Below are positions 1 to 9,724 of a DNA stretch of 41,603 nucleotides, one piece after another. The stretch is from an uncultured Gammaproteobacteria bacterium (GTDB taxonomy: Bacteria > Pseudomonadota > Gammaproteobacteria > JAADHQ01). Each line of letters begins with the position of its first letter. Position 1 is the first letter of the stretch. Both the position numbers and the translations under genes were made by a program. Under the pieces are notes generated by a model that made no database searches, was not told the origin of the DNA, and worked only from the letters and a program-made list of their open reading frames with translations. The stretch covers positions 1-41,603 of the forward strand of contig CAMYJD010000026.1 of NCBI GenBank assembly GCA_947258655.1, read 5' to 3'.

Positions 1-1
1 T

Positions 2-778
2 GTGCGCGAGATCAATTTACTCGGTCAGAACGTCAATGCCTATCGCGGTATGATGGATGATGGTGACGTCGCCGATCTGGCCCTGTTGATCAGTTATGTC
101 GCTGCCATTGATGGTATCGACGGGATTCGCTACACGACGTCACATCCAGTTGAACTGTCTGACAGTCTGATACAGGCCTATATGGAAGTACCCGAACTGG
201 TCAGTCATTTGCACCTGCCGGTGCAAAGCGGTTCCGACCTGATCCTGGCTATGATGAAACGTGGTCATAGCGCCGCCGATTACCGTGCCAAGGTCAGGCG
301 TTTGCGCGAGGCGCGCCCCGACCTGAGCTTGTCATCGGATTTCATTATCGGATTCCCGGGTGAAACGGATGCGGATTTTGACGCGACCATGCAGTTGATC
401 GAAGACATCGGCTTTGATACCTCGTTTAGTTTTATATTTAGCGCCAGGCCAGGGACACCAGCCGCAGCGTTGGCCGATGACGTGCCGATGCAGGTCAAGA
501 AGGAACGCCTTGCCAGGTTACAACAACGGATCAACCAGATGGCGAGCGCGATTAGTGCATCGATGGTTGGTAGCGTACAGCGCATACTGGTGGACCGTCC
601 GTCGCGAAAGGACCCTGGGGAGATGTCCGGCAGGACCGAAAACAATCGTGTCGTCAATTTTGTCGGTGGACCCGAATTGCTGGGGCAGTTTGTTGATGTC
701 AAGATCACCCGCGCATTGCCCAATTCATTACGTGGTGAGTTGCTGGAGAATGGCACTAATACGGTTGATGTTGCATGA
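2..778 (+). CDS. miaB: tRNA-2-methylthio-N6-dimethylallyladenosine synthase MiaB, 3' part
   Basis: Cut by the window edge: the frame is open from the first bases and no true start is inside. The visible 258 residues match the C-terminal half of MiaB, the radical-SAM enzyme that adds a methylthio group at C2 of i6A37 in tRNAs reading UNN codons. The stretch [11 protein letters not shown] near the left edge, [10 protein letters not shown] around residue 70 and the FIIGFPGET segment (about 113-121) are typical of the radical-SAM barrel of methylthiotransferases, and the last ~65 residues look like the TRAM RNA-binding domain. The N-terminal MTTase domain and the CxxxCxxC cluster motif lie outside. 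It precedes phoH-ybeY-corC-lnt as in E. coli. MiaB is preferred over RimO because of this neighbourhood and the LLGQNVNAY signature. Confidence 0.95.
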   Translation: MREINLLGQNVNAYRGMMDDGDVADLALLISYVAAIDGIDGIRYTTSHPVELSDSLIQAYMEVPELVSHLHLPVQSGSDLILAMMKRGHSAADYRAKVRRLREARPDLSLSSDFIIGFPGETDADFDATMQLIEDIGFDTSFSFIFSARPGTPAAALADDVPMQVKKERLARLQQRINQMASAISASMVGSVQRILVDRPSRKDPGEMSGRTENNRVVNFVGGPELLGQFVDVKITRALPNSLRGELLENGTNTVDVA

Positions 779-877
779 AAATAGTGCATTTTAGACAAAA
801 ATAGCCTGATTTTGACCTGTTTCTACTATTTTGGTGCATGTTGCTGACCGGCGTAAATGAATTTTCAATGACATGGC

Positions 878-906
878 TTGCCAGATCCCCTTGTTTACAC
901 CATACT
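878..906 (+). promoter_or_regulatory. candidate sigma-70 promoter upstream of phoH
   Basis: TTGCCA (878-883) and CATACT (901-906) are 17 bases apart, with 5 of 6 and 4 of 6 consensus matches. They lie in the 204-base gap between miaB and phoH, the largest gap of this cluster. Two other TTGACC boxes (812, 907) have no matching -10. Pattern evidence only. Confidence 0.33.
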
Positions 907-982
907 TTGACCATATGAATACATCTATGAAAAAGAGTTATCTGTTGTTCATCTGTCGATGATGCCCTTCCTGTAAGTAATC

Positions 983-1960
983 TTGAAAGACCACCCTGCA
1001 AGTCTGGATGTTGCCCTCGAGCCTGTTGATCAAAATCGACTGGCCAACCTGTGTGGCCAGTTTGATGAGCATCTGCGCCATCTGGAGAGACGCCTGGGTG
1101 TCGAGATCAACAATCGCGGCAACCTGTTTCAGGTCATCGGTGATGACAGGTCCACAAAGGCCGCCTATCGCTTGCTGAAGAAATTATATGCGGCGACCGA
1201 ACAGGAGGTGTTGTCAGCGGAAACCATACACCTGTATCTGCAGGATGCAGCCATCTCCGATTTGCTCGATGATGCGGGCAGCGGCTCTGAAAATTCTGAG
1301 GCCGTCATCAGTACACGCAAGGGTTTGATCAGGGGTCGTGGTCCCAATCAGCGTCATTATCTGGGCAGTATCCTCAGTCATGATGTCAATTTTGGCATTG
1401 GACCGGCCGGGACCGGCAAGACCTACCTCGCCGTGGCCTGTGCCGTTGAGGCACTGGAGCAGGAAAAGGTGCGTCGCATTGTATTGGTCAGACCCGCGGT
1501 TGAAGCGGGTGAGCGTCTGGGTTTCTTGCCTGGCGATATGGCCCAGAAAATCGATCCCTATCTGCGTCCCCTTTATGATGCGTTGTATGAAATGCTTGGT
1601 TTTGACCGGGTCAGTAAACTGATCGATCAGCATGTTATTGAGGTTGCGCCGCTGGCCTTCATGCGCGGGCGCACGCTGAATGAATCATTCATTATTCTGG
1701 ATGAAGCGCAAAATACAACCGTCGAGCAAATGAAAATGTTTTTGACTCGTATCGGTTTCGGTTCTACGGCTGTCGTCACCGGAGATGTGACCCAGACCGA
1801 TTTGCCCAGTCATAGTCAATCGGGTTTGCGTCACGTGATCGAGGTATTAAAAGACGTTGAAGGTATCAGCTTCACGTTCTTTACCTCGCGTGATGTTGTC
1901 CGTCACCCGCTGGTGCAACGTATTGTGGTGGCCTATGACAAGCATGCATCGCAGAATTGA
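983..1960 (+). CDS. phoH: PhoH-like ATPase (YbeZ)
   Basis: A 325-residue PhoH-family P-loop protein, thought to work with the rRNA endonuclease YbeY in RNA metabolism. The Walker A motif GPAGTGKT is at residues 140-147 and the Walker B-like FIILDEAQN at 236-244. The N-terminal part (LEPVDQNRLANLCG, about 12-25) is the gammaproteobacterial YbeZ pattern. The start chosen is TTG at 983, because an in-frame stop (TAA 974-976) lies just upstream and family members begin near this point; the ribosome site is weak. It is followed after 9 bases by ybeY, consistent with co-expression. Function in bacteria is still only partly defined; the family assignment is certain. Confidence 0.94.
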   Translation: MKDHPASLDVALEPVDQNRLANLCGQFDEHLRHLERRLGVEINNRGNLFQVIGDDRSTKAAYRLLKKLYAATEQEVLSAETIHLYLQDAAISDLLDDAGSGSENSEAVISTRKGLIRGRGPNQRHYLGSILSHDVNFGIGPAGTGKTYLAVACAVEALEQEKVRRIVLVRPAVEAGERLGFLPGDMAQKIDPYLRPLYDALYEMLGFDRVSKLIDQHVIEVAPLAFMRGRTLNESFIILDEAQNTTVEQMKMFLTRIGFGSTAVVTGDVTQTDLPSHSQSGLRHVIEVLKDVEGISFTFFTSRDVVRHPLVQRIVVAYDKHASQN

Positions 1961-1969
1961 TGGCCTGTT

Positions 1970-2428
1970 GTGGAACTCGAGATCGATATGCAAAATCTTA
2001 GCAAGGCTGACAAACTGCCGCAGGAGACAGATTTCAAACGCTGGATAGGCGCTGCGTTGCAAGGGCATAAACAGTCTGCCGAGGTCGTTGTACGTGTTGT
2101 CGATGAGCAGGAAAGTGCCGAACTTAACCAGTCCTATCGCGGCAAGGCCGGGCCAACCAATGTACTGTCATTTCCGTTTGCTGCACCTGCGCATATTGAT
2201 ATGGATTTACTCGGCGACCTGGTTATTTGTGCACCGGTCATAAAACGGGAAGCCATGCAGCAACACAAGACGCTGGAGTCGCATTGGGCGCACATGGCCG
2301 TGCATGGAGCGCTGCATTTGCTCGGTTACGATCACCAGACCAACGAACAGGCAGCGGAAATGGAGCTGTTGGAAAAGAAAATATTGACAGGTATGGGCTA
2401 CCAGGCGCCATACGCTGATGAGGAATAA
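1970..2428 (+). CDS. ybeY: endoribonuclease YbeY
   Basis: A 152-residue zinc-dependent endoribonuclease involved in 16S rRNA 3' maturation and ribosome quality control. The signature HGALHLLGYDH is at residues 112-122, giving the three zinc-binding histidines H112, H116 and H122. SYRGKAGPTNVLSFPF (about 55-70) is the usual central motif. The GTG at 1970 is chosen because homologues begin with a similar LEIDxQ stretch; an in-frame ATG at 1988 is the alternative. It sits between phoH and corC, the conserved ybeZYX order. Length is normal for the family. Confidence 0.95.
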   Translation: MELEIDMQNLSKADKLPQETDFKRWIGAALQGHKQSAEVVVRVVDEQESAELNQSYRGKAGPTNVLSFPFAAPAHIDMDLLGDLVICAPVIKREAMQQHKTLESHWAHMAVHGALHLLGYDHQTNEQAAEMELLEKKILTGMGYQAPYADEE

Positions 2429-2456
2429 TGTTTGAAATGGAGACAGAGAAAGACCA

Positions 2457-3332
2457 ATGAGTGAGGACACGTCGAGTAGCAACGATTCCGAGGGTCGATC
2501 ATGGCTGGAGCGTTTGGGCCAGATCCTGCATGCAGACCCACGGGATCGGCAAGATTTACTGGAAATTCTACGCGAGGCTGAAAAACGGGCACTGCTGGAT
2601 ACCGATTCACTGGGAATGATTGAAGGTGTTTTACAGGTATCCGAGATGCAGGTGCGCGATATCATGATCCCGCGATCACAGATGTCGGTATTGTCCAGGG
2701 AACAGTCTCGCGATGATATGTTGGCGGTGATGATTGAAAGTGGCCATTCGCGCTTTCCTGTTATCGGCGACAGTCGTGATGAAGTCATGGGTATTATCCT
2801 GGCCAAGGACATGTTGCGCTTTACCCGTGATAGCAGTAGTGACAATTTTTCTATCCGTGAAATTCTGCGTGAACCGGTTTTTGTACCCGAAAGCAAACGC
2901 CTGAATGTATTGCTGAAGGATTTTCGCTCCAGCCAGAATCATCTTGCCATTGTTGTCGATGAATATGGAGGCGTTGCCGGTATGGTGACTATCGAGGACG
3001 TGCTCGAACAGATCGTTGGCGAGATCGAAGATGAACACGATATCGATGAGGGCAAGTACATTCTCAAGCATGACGATAATCACTATATCGTCAAGGCATT
3101 GACCGATATCGAGGATTTCAATGCCTTCTTCAATACTTCATTCAGTGATGATGAGTTTGACACGATCGGCGGACTGGTTCTGAATACCCTCGGTCATATG
3201 CCCAAGCGTGATGAAGTCGTCAGCATTCAAGACATGTCTTTCCGCATACTACGCTCGGATAATCGCCGGATCTATTTACTTGAGGTCATCCTCGAAGAGC
3301 AGACAGAACCCGCGTCCATCGAATCAAGTTAG
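2457..3332 (+). CDS. corC: CorC/HlyC-family CBS-domain protein (YbeX)
   Basis: A 291-residue cytosolic protein with the CorC/YbeX architecture: an N-terminal helix-rich segment, two CBS domains starting at about residue 66 ([13 protein letters not shown]) and running to about 190, and a C-terminal CorC_HlyC domain (about 205-280, including [10 protein letters not shown]). The motif [17 protein letters not shown] is the usual end of the second CBS. In E. coli YbeX is 292 residues and has been linked to Mg2+/Co2+ efflux and more recently to ribosome metabolism; the latter fits its place after ybeY. The ATG at 2457 follows a purine-rich GGAGACAGAGAAAG stretch. No transmembrane DUF21 domain is present, as expected for this short form. 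Confidence 0.93.
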   Translation: MSEDTSSSNDSEGRSWLERLGQILHADPRDRQDLLEILREAEKRALLDTDSLGMIEGVLQVSEMQVRDIMIPRSQMSVLSREQSRDDMLAVMIESGHSRFPVIGDSRDEVMGIILAKDMLRFTRDSSSDNFSIREILREPVFVPESKRLNVLLKDFRSSQNHLAIVVDEYGGVAGMVTIEDVLEQIVGEIEDEHDIDEGKYILKHDDNHYIVKALTDIEDFNAFFNTSFSDDEFDTIGGLVLNTLGHMPKRDEVVSIQDMSFRILRSDNRRIYLLEVILEEQTEPASIESS

Positions 3333-3350
3333 GCCCTGATCGTAGCGCAT

Positions 3351-4841
3351 ATGCACGTGAATATTCCTCACTGGCTGACTCTGCTGGCGCTGTTCGTGGC
3401 GGGATTGTTGCTACCCGTAGCATTCGCGCCTGTCGGCTGGGGCCCTCTGGCCGTACCGCTACTGGCCTATCTTTTTTATCAATGGCAATGCGCAGACCGC
3501 CCCGTGCAGGCGTGGTGGCAGGGCTGGATCTTTGGCTGCGGCATGTTTGTGTCCGGTGTGTACTGGGTTTATATCAGTATGCATGATTATGGCGCCGTGC
3601 CGGTCGTGTTCTCTGCCTTGCTGACCTTGCTGTTTGCATTATTTCTGGGCCTGTTCCCGGCCCTGACGGGCTGGTTGTCCGTACGCTTTTTCAGTTCTGC
3701 CGACCGTGTGCGTCTGCTGCTGGTATTTCCGGCTGTATGGGTACTGATAGAGTGGGTGCGGAGCTGGTTTTTTACCGGCTTTCCATGGATGAACCTCGGC
3801 ACCAGTCAGGTGGCTTGGCCATTGGCGGGTTATGCCGCGATTGTTGGTGAATACGGGATTAGCTATCTGTTGGCGCTGAGCGCAGCTGCCTGTGTGTATG
3901 TCATCGGCGCAACGGCCAGGGCGCGTATTATCACGCTGGTGCTGTTCATAGTACTATGGAGCGCAGGTCAGTCGTTGCGCCAGGTCGAATGGACTGATAG
4001 CGCCGGTGACGCTTTCAAGGTTGCCCTGGTGCAGGGCAATGTCGACCAGGCGACCAAGTGGGACCCGGATTACCGGGCCCAGATCATCGCTGCCTATCTT
4101 GAACAGAGTCGACCTCACTGGGAGGTGGATGTCATGATCTGGCCGGAAACAGCGATTTCGGCCTTTTATGACGATGTCCCCGAAATTACCGCTCATCTCG
4201 ACAAACTCGCACGCGATACGGATACCGATATCCTGGTCGGGATCCCTTACCGTGACCAGGCGACACAGGATTATTACAACAGTGTGCTGAGCATCGGCAG
4301 CGCGCATGCCTTCTATCATAAACGCCATCTGGTGCCATTCGGCGAGTTTATTCCATTGCAGGAACAGCTCAGTGATGTGCTCGATTTTATGGGCCTGCCG
4401 ATGTCCGGTTTCAGCCGCGGCGCATCGACCCAGGTGCCACTCAGTGCCGGCGGCTATCTCGCCGGTCTGACGGTTTGCTACGAGATTATCTTCAACAGCG
4501 AGGTGATTCAATCCCTGCCCGCGGCCAACTATCTGGTCAATGTCAGCAATAATACCTGGTTTGGTGATTCCAGCATGCCCTACCAGCAACTGCAGATGGC
4601 GCAATTACGGGCGCTGGAGACGGAACGTTATGTATTGAGTGCAACCAATAATGGCGTCAGCGCAGTAGTCGATCACCGCGGCAGGATTGTCGGGCGCTCA
4701 CCGCAGTTCCGGGCCGATGTACTGAGGGCCGATGTACAGGCGCGTCGCGGTGCAACGCCGTATGTGATCTATGGGAATTACCCTATTATTATTTTCCTTT
4801 CCGTGCTGCTTGGCATGCTGGTGATACGAAATTCCCGCTGA
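3351..4841 (+). CDS. lnt: apolipoprotein N-acyltransferase Lnt
   Basis: An inner-membrane enzyme that transfers the third acyl chain from phospholipid to the N-terminal cysteine of apolipoproteins. It has 496 residues (E. coli 512). The first ~210 residues form several hydrophobic segments; residues ~222-470 are the periplasmic nitrilase-like domain. The catalytic triad is visible: E266 in WPETAIS, K324 in YHKRHLVPFGE and C376 in VCYEIIF, matching E267/K335/C387 of E. coli. A last membrane helix is at ~475-493. It completes the phoH-ybeY-corC-lnt cluster, 18 bases after corC. It supports the lipoprotein LptE encoded downstream. Confidence 0.96.
   Translation: MHVNIPHWLTLLALFVAGLLLPVAFAPVGWGPLAVPLLAYLFYQWQCADRPVQAWWQGWIFGCGMFVSGVYWVYISMHDYGAVPVVFSALLTLLFALFLGLFPALTGWLSVRFFSSADRVRLLLVFPAVWVLIEWVRSWFFTGFPWMNLGTSQVAWPLAGYAAIVGEYGISYLLALSAAACVYVIGATARARIITLVLFIVLWSAGQSLRQVEWTDSAGDAFKVALVQGNVDQATKWDPDYRAQIIAAYLEQSRPHWEVDVMIWPETAISAFYDDVPEITAHLDKLARDTDTDILVGIPYRDQATQDYYNSVLSIGSAHAFYHKRHLVPFGEFIPLQEQLSDVLDFMGLPMSGFSRGASTQVPLSAGGYLAGLTVCYEIIFNSEVIQSLPAANYLVNVSNNTWFGDSSMPYQQLQMAQLRALETERYVLSATNNGVSAVVDHRGRIVGRSPQFRADVLRADVQARRGATPYVIYGNYPIIIFLSVLLGMLVIRNSR
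4711..4737 (+). repeat. 12-bp direct repeat inside lnt
   Basis: GGGCCGATGTAC occurs at 4711-4722 and again at 4726-4737, a 15-base period that encodes RADVL-RADVQ near the end of the Lnt periplasmic domain. It looks like an in-frame five-codon duplication or a chance match of a naturally repetitive strand. Confidence 0.6.
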
Positions 4842-4959
4842 GCCTGTTGTTATCATCATTCTGCTGCCTGCGATTATCCCTGATAATTAAAGTATAGGCC
4901 GAGCCAGATCGATATTGCTGATTAATAACATTAACTTACGCGTAAACGCTTGTTCTCCT

Positions 4960-7116
4960 ATGGTTGTGAATAACACCAGGCCTGTCATCATTGCCGGATT
5001 TGTTGCTATCCTGTTGATTTTTATGGTGCTGAATGCCGTGTGGCTCAGTAATCAGAATCAGCAACACGAGCGATTGATCAAGGTGGATACGTTCCGCCAG
5101 GCAGCCAGCAGTATTGGCGATATGCGCAAGATTACGCTGCGGCGGGCTTTGGCCCTGCATGAGTTGTTGTTAGTAAGCGATGAACTGGACAGGGATGACA
5201 AGTACCAGGAGTTTAATGAGCTGGCGGGTGCATTTATCGATGCGCGCGATACATTGTTGACACTCGAGCTGGATGAGCAGGGCCTTGCGCTGTGGCACAA
5301 GACCAGGCTCAGGGTCATCGCCAGCCAGCAGGCCCAGGCCGATGCCGCACAGATGTTGCTTGATGGCGAATTCAAACAGGGCTGGGAAATACTCAGACGG
5401 GAAGTCATTCCCAGGCAACAACAGATTACCGATACATTGTCGGAAATGCTGGCATACCACAATCAGCAGGTGGCACAGGAAATAGCCAATGCCGAGCACA
5501 ACCAGCGCAAGACCAATTCGATCATCGTGATATTAACTGTACTGGCCCTGCTGATCAGTTGCTGGATTGTGTTCTATGTCGTGCGTACGACGGCGCGTAT
5601 CCATAATGATTTGCGCCGCGCAGATGAGGCCAGGATCGCCAATCAGATGAAGAGCGAGTTTCTGGCCAATATGAGCCATGAAATCAGGACCCCGTTGACT
5701 GCTATCATAGGTTTTGCAGAGGCCGCGCTGAATCCGGGTCAGAGTCGCCAGGAACGCCTGGACGGCATCAATACGATCCATCGCAACGGTATACATCTGT
5801 TGTCCCTGATCAACGAGATCCTCGACCTGTCGAAGATTGAGGCGGGCAAACTGGAGGTGGAGCTGATGCCGGTTCCGGTATTTGAAGTCCTCCAGGACGT
5901 CAGTAATGTCGCCACCAACCGTCTGCGGGAGAAGGGACTGAAGTATGACCTGAACTGCAAATATCCGTTGCCGGCTATGATTCATACCGATCCGTTACGA
6001 CTAAAGCAAATACTGCTTAATCTGCTCAACAATGCCGTCAAGTTTACCGACAGGGGGCATGTGTATATCAATGTCTGGTGTGAACCCGAACAGGAGAAGA
6101 TCTATTTTTCAATTGAGGACACTGGTATCGGTATTGTGGCAGAACAGATTGACCAAATCTTTGATTCATTCGCCCAGGCCGACACGAGTGTTACCCGCAA
6201 ATTTGGTGGTACCGGTCTCGGTCTGAGCCTGTCGCGTCGGTTGGCAAGCTTATTGGGTGGAGATATCCGGGTCGACAGTATTGCCGGCAAGGGTAGTAAT
6301 TTTACTTTAAGTATCGATACCGGCCCATTGCTTGTCAGTGATTTCATTCATCAGCATAACTTGCCCGTTGACGACACGGACATAAGCGAAGAACAGGTTA
6401 TCCCGATGTTGCAAGGCAGGGTATTGCTGGTCGATGATGTCGAGGACAACCAGAAACTGATTTCGTTTTTTATCAAGAAAACAGGTGCTCAAGTCGATAT
6501 TGCCGGCAATGGCGAGCAGGCGCTGGATATACTGCAATCCTCGCAATATGACCTGGTGTTGATGGATATGCAGATGCCGGTCATGGACGGTATAGTGGCA
6601 ACACAACAGATACGCGCCCGTCAGCTCAATGTCCCCGTGTTGATGTTGACGGCAAATGCCTATAACGAAGACCGTAAACGTTGCGAACAGGCAGGAGCGA
6701 ACGGCTTTCTGAGCAAGCCGGTCAGTAATCAGCAGATCAATGAAGCGCTGGTACAATACCTTGCGCCCTACGAACAAGCGGATGAGCACAGCAATCCAAT
6801 CTATTCCGCATTGCTCGAGACAGATCCGGAGCTGGAGGACATCGTCAACCGCTTTGTCTATCATTTGCCGGAATGGATGCATGCGCTTGAGGATGCATGC
6901 CAACGTCGGGACTGGGAAAATCTCGCGCACAGACTACATGATCTGAAAGGCACGGCCGGTAATATGGGTTTTGTCGAAATCTACAGCTGTACCGTTGATA
7001 TGGAGACTAGCCTCGAAGCGGTGGAATACGAAACAGTGGGTATCCAGATGGCCGAGTTGAGATTACTCGTTGAACGGGTCAATCCCGGGGTGGCTATAAC
7101 GGCAGAGAAAAGATAA
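4960..7116 (+). CDS. hybrid sensor histidine kinase with receiver and HPt domains
   Basis: A membrane-bound tripartite kinase of 718 residues from the ATG at 4960; a TTG at 4915 would add 15. Order: TM1 (~8-29), a helical periplasmic sensor region of ~155 residues (~30-185) without a recognisable named domain, TM2 (~186-208), a short linker with no clear HAMP, HisKA with the phospho-acceptor H240 in MSHEIRTPL, an HATPase domain (N box LLNNAVKF ~355-362, DTGIGI, GGTGLGLSLS), a receiver domain (~486-607, acceptor D536 in LVLMDMQMPVMDG, K586 in LSKPV) and a C-terminal HPt with H660 in HDLKGTAGN. All phosphorelay residues are present, so it should be active. No partner response regulator with an output domain is nearby, so target and stimulus are unknown. 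The layout resembles BarA-like kinases but this is not a clear orthologue. A GATAAT at 4882-4887 could be a -10 element, without a good -35. Confidence 0.9.
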   Translation: MVVNNTRPVIIAGFVAILLIFMVLNAVWLSNQNQQHERLIKVDTFRQAASSIGDMRKITLRRALALHELLLVSDELDRDDKYQEFNELAGAFIDARDTLLTLELDEQGLALWHKTRLRVIASQQAQADAAQMLLDGEFKQGWEILRREVIPRQQQITDTLSEMLAYHNQQVAQEIANAEHNQRKTNSIIVILTVLALLISCWIVFYVVRTTARIHNDLRRADEARIANQMKSEFLANMSHEIRTPLTAIIGFAEAALNPGQSRQERLDGINTIHRNGIHLLSLINEILDLSKIEAGKLEVELMPVPVFEVLQDVSNVATNRLREKGLKYDLNCKYPLPAMIHTDPLRLKQILLNLLNNAVKFTDRGHVYINVWCEPEQEKIYFSIEDTGIGIVAEQIDQIFDSFAQADTSVTRKFGGTGLGLSLSRRLASLLGGDIRVDSIAGKGSNFTLSIDTGPLLVSDFIHQHNLPVDDTDISEEQVIPMLQGRVLLVDDVEDNQKLISFFIKKTGAQVDIAGNGEQALDILQSSQYDLVLMDMQMPVMDGIVATQQIRARQLNVPVLMLTANAYNEDRKRCEQAGANGFLSKPVSNQQINEALVQYLAPYEQADEHSNPIYSALLETDPELEDIVNRFVYHLPEWMHALEDACQRRDWENLAHRLHDLKGTAGNMGFVEIYSCTVDMETSLEAVEYETVGIQMAELRLLVERVNPGVAITAEKR

Positions 7117-7122
7117 AAGTGC

Positions 7123-7238
7123 AAAGATACAAGGGAATGTGGCCGGCTCGCCGGCCGCTGTATTAAAAACCTGATTGCCCATGTGCTTACATTTTCCACT
7201 TTGTCCTGAATTTACAGCCCCTTTCCCCTTGTATCTTT
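7123..7238 (+). repeat. 13-bp perfect inverted repeat flanking the leuS leader
   Basis: AAAGATACAAGGG (7123-7135) is exactly complementary to CCCTTGTATCTTT (7226-7238), with 90 bases between. The second arm ends two bases before the leuS ATG at 7241 and covers the place where a ribosome site would lie. The interval also holds a short GC-rich hairpin (7141-7156). The structure could be a leader that controls leuS translation, or the ends of a small inserted element; no clear target-site duplication is seen. Confidence 0.6.
7141..7156 (+). other. GC-rich hairpin after the hybrid kinase
   Basis: GGCCGGC (7141-7147) pairs with GCCGGCC (7150-7156), leaving a loop of two bases (or CTCG with a 6-bp stem). 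It lies 25 bases after the kinase stop codon. It is not followed by a T-run, so an intrinsic terminator is possible but not supported; it may instead be part of the leuS leader fold. Confidence 0.4.
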
Positions 7239-7240
7239 TA

Positions 7241-9712
7241 ATGGAAGAAACCTACAAACACGCTGAAATAGAAGCCAGTGCCCAACATTACTGGCTGGAA
7301 AATCAATCATTTAAGGCAATAGAGGATCCCGATCGGGAGAAATACTACTGTCTGGCCATGTTTCCTTATCCGAGTGGCCGCCTGCATATGGGCCATGTGC
7401 GTAATTATACCCTCGGCGATGTTATCGCCCGCTATCAGCGTATGCTGGGCAAGAATGTGTTGCAACCGATGGGTTGGGATGCATTCGGTCTGCCAGCGGA
7501 AAATGCGGCGATGAAAAACAATGTGCCGCCAGCCAAATGGACCTATGAAAATATCGATTATATGAAGGGGCAATTGCAGCGTCTCGGTTTTGCCTATGAC
7601 TGGGACAGAGAGCTGGCGACCTGTCATCCCGAATATTACCGTTGGGAGCAATGGCTGTTCACGCGCCTGTTTAAAAAAGGCCTGGTATACAAGAAGACCG
7701 CTGCGGTTAACTGGTGTCCACATGACCTGACGGTGCTGGCCAACGAGCAGGTCATCGAGGGGAAATGCTGGCGTTGCGACACATTGGTCGAACGCAAGGA
7801 GATCCCGCAATGGTTTATGAAGATCACGGATTATGCCGATGAATTGCTGCGCGATCTGGAGAAACTGCCGGGCTGGCCCGAGCAGGTGCGCACGATGCAG
7901 AAGAACTGGATCGGTAAATCGCGTGGTCTTGAGGTGCATTTCGCCGTCGAGGGTCAACAGCAGGCCCTGAAAGTCTTCACGACCCGGCCTGATACACTGA
8001 TGGGTGTCAGCTATGTGGCCGTTGCCCCCGAGCATCCATTGGCGGCACAGGCAGCGTCCGCCGTTCCCGAGCTGGCTGCCTTCATCGAGGAATGTCGCCA
8101 TATGGAGACCTCCGAGGCGGCCATGGAGACGATGGAGAAGAAGGGCGTTGATACCGGCTTGCTGGCCATCCATCCGCTCAGTGGTGAACGCGTCCCGGTG
8201 TATGCCGCCAACTTCGTGTTAATGGCCTATGGTGAAGGTGCGGTCATGGCAGTGCCGGCACATGATCAGCGCGACTGGGAGTTTGCGCACAAATACAAGC
8301 TGCCGATCAAGCAGGTCATCGAGCCACTTGACGGCAGCGCGATAGACCTGCAACAGGGTGCCTATGTCGATAAGGGCAGGTTGATTGATTCCGGGGATTT
8401 TTCCGGCCTGAACTTCAAGCAATCCTTCGATGCCATCGCCAGCGATCTCAACGCACAGGGCAAGGGCAAGGTCCAGGTCAATTACCGTTTGCGTGACTGG
8501 GGCGTTTCGCGTCAGCGCTACTGGGGAGCGCCGATACCGATCATTAATTGCCCGTCCTGCGGTGCGGTCGCGGTTGCCGATCAGGACCTGCCGGTCAGGT
8601 TGCCGGAAGATGTGTCCTTTGACGAAGTCGGGTCGCCGATTAAGAAAATGCCATCGTTTTATCAGACCACATGTCCTGAATGTGGTCAGGATGCCGAGCG
8701 TGAGACCGATACCTTCGATACGTTTATGGAATCTTCATGGTATTTTGCCCGCTTCAGCTGCCGTGATAATGATCAGGCAATGCTGGATGGGCGGGCCAAT
8801 TACTGGCTACCCGTGGATCAGTATATCGGCGGAATCGAACATGCCATCCTGCACCTGTTGTATGCACGTTTTTACAACAAGTTGATGCGCGATGAAGGAC
8901 TGATTGCAGTCGATGAGCCTTTCGACAGGTTGCTGACCCAGGGCATGGTGTTGAAAGACGGTGCGAAGATGTCCAAATCCAAGGGCAACACCGTCGATCC
9001 GCAGGAGTTGATAGATAAATATGGTGCCGATACCGTGCGCCTGTTCACGATGTTTGCCGCCCCTCCGGAACAATCACTGGAGTGGTCTGACAGTGGTGTC
9101 GAAGGGGCCTATCGTTTCATCAAGCGCCTGTGGGCATTGGCGCATGAACACCAGGCATGCATGAGCGCATGTAATGCCGCAGGCTGTAATATAGATGCGG
9201 ACAGCCTCAATGATGAACAAAAGGTGGCGCGTCGGCAAATACACGAACTATTGCAACAGGCCCTGCATGATTTCAGCCGTTATCAGTTCAATACCGTGGT
9301 ATCGGCGTGCATGAAAATATTGAACATCATAGGCAAACGTCCTGTCGGTACAGATACGGATATCGATGCCTGTGTCAATCACGAGGCCCTCGGGATTCTG
9401 ATCAGGCTGCTGTCACCGGTGGCCCCGCATGTTGCGTTGTCACTGTGGCGCGAACTTGGCTATGGCGATGATATCCTCGAGGCAGAATGGCCACTAGTGG
9501 ATGAACATGCATTGGTGCGTGACACGATTGACCTGGCTGTGCAGGTGAACGGCAAGGTGCGTGCAACGATCAGTGTTGCCGCCAGCAGCGATCAGCAGAG
9601 CATAAAGGATGCTGCGTTGGCCAATGAAAATGTACAAAGAAATATTACTGGCAAGGAAGTGAAGAAAGTGATCGTCGTGCCCGCCAAGCTGGTCAGTATT
9701 GTGGCGAAATAG
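7241..9712 (+). CDS. leuS: leucyl-tRNA synthetase
   Basis: A cytosolic class I aminoacyl-tRNA synthetase that charges tRNA-Leu; 823 residues (E. coli 860). The HIGH-type motif is HMGH at residues 49-52 within [12 protein letters not shown], and KMSKS is at 576-580 in [10 protein letters not shown]. Between them lies the CP1 editing domain (about 225-420, with GVDTG and the AVPAHDQRD segment), and two zinc-ribbon-like Cys pairs (CPSC and CPEC, around 435-490). The C-terminal anticodon and LeuS-specific domains follow. The ATG at 7241 is chosen because [11 protein letters not shown] is the normal N-terminus; longer in-frame starts upstream would add a hydrophobic, non-conserved tail. No Shine-Dalgarno sequence is visible; the ATG directly follows an inverted-repeat arm. 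lptE and holA follow closely, as in E. coli. Confidence 0.97.
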   Translation: MEETYKHAEIEASAQHYWLENQSFKAIEDPDREKYYCLAMFPYPSGRLHMGHVRNYTLGDVIARYQRMLGKNVLQPMGWDAFGLPAENAAMKNNVPPAKWTYENIDYMKGQLQRLGFAYDWDRELATCHPEYYRWEQWLFTRLFKKGLVYKKTAAVNWCPHDLTVLANEQVIEGKCWRCDTLVERKEIPQWFMKITDYADELLRDLEKLPGWPEQVRTMQKNWIGKSRGLEVHFAVEGQQQALKVFTTRPDTLMGVSYVAVAPEHPLAAQAASAVPELAAFIEECRHMETSEAAMETMEKKGVDTGLLAIHPLSGERVPVYAANFVLMAYGEGAVMAVPAHDQRDWEFAHKYKLPIKQVIEPLDGSAIDLQQGAYVDKGRLIDSGDFSGLNFKQSFDAIASDLNAQGKGKVQVNYRLRDWGVSRQRYWGAPIPIINCPSCGAVAVADQDLPVRLPEDVSFDEVGSPIKKMPSFYQTTCPECGQDAERETDTFDTFMESSWYFARFSCRDNDQAMLDGRANYWLPVDQYIGGIEHAILHLLYARFYNKLMRDEGLIAVDEPFDRLLTQGMVLKDGAKMSKSKGNTVDPQELIDKYGADTVRLFTMFAAPPEQSLEWSDSGVEGAYRFIKRLWALAHEHQACMSACNAAGCNIDADSLNDEQKVARRQIHELLQQALHDFSRYQFNTVVSACMKILNIIGKRPVGTDTDIDACVNHEALGILIRLLSPVAPHVALSLWRELGYGDDILEAEWPLVDEHALVRDTIDLAVQVNGKVRATISVAASSDQQSIKDAALANENVQRNITGKEVKKVIVVPAKLVSIVAK

Positions 9713-9724
9713 TCCGTGACCAGC

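Noticed and set aside
2207-2896. Open frame of 229 codons opposite ybeY and corC
   Set aside because: It overlaps two well-supported genes on the other strand and has serine/arginine-rich composition typical of shadow frames.
3954-4604. Open frame of 216 codons opposite lnt
   Set aside because: Histidine- and valine-rich shadow of the lnt nitrilase domain; no motif.
6307-6930. Open frame of 207 codons opposite the kinase receiver/HPt region
   Set aside because: The + strand carries intact receiver and HPt motifs; the reverse frame has none.
7137-7166. Nine-codon frame (MWPARRPLY) in the leuS leader as an attenuator peptide
   Set aside because: It has only one leucine codon, and the AAGGG lies too close to its ATG; no evidence of leucine-dependent attenuation.
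7175-7240. N-terminal extension of leuS from a TTG at 7175 or ATG at 7181
   Set aside because: The added residues are not LeuS-like and the normal N-terminus begins at 7241.
7307-8173. Long open frame of 288 codons on the minus strand inside leuS
   Set aside because: It is antisense to the conserved leuS catalytic core, shows no known domain and follows the codon pattern of leuS.
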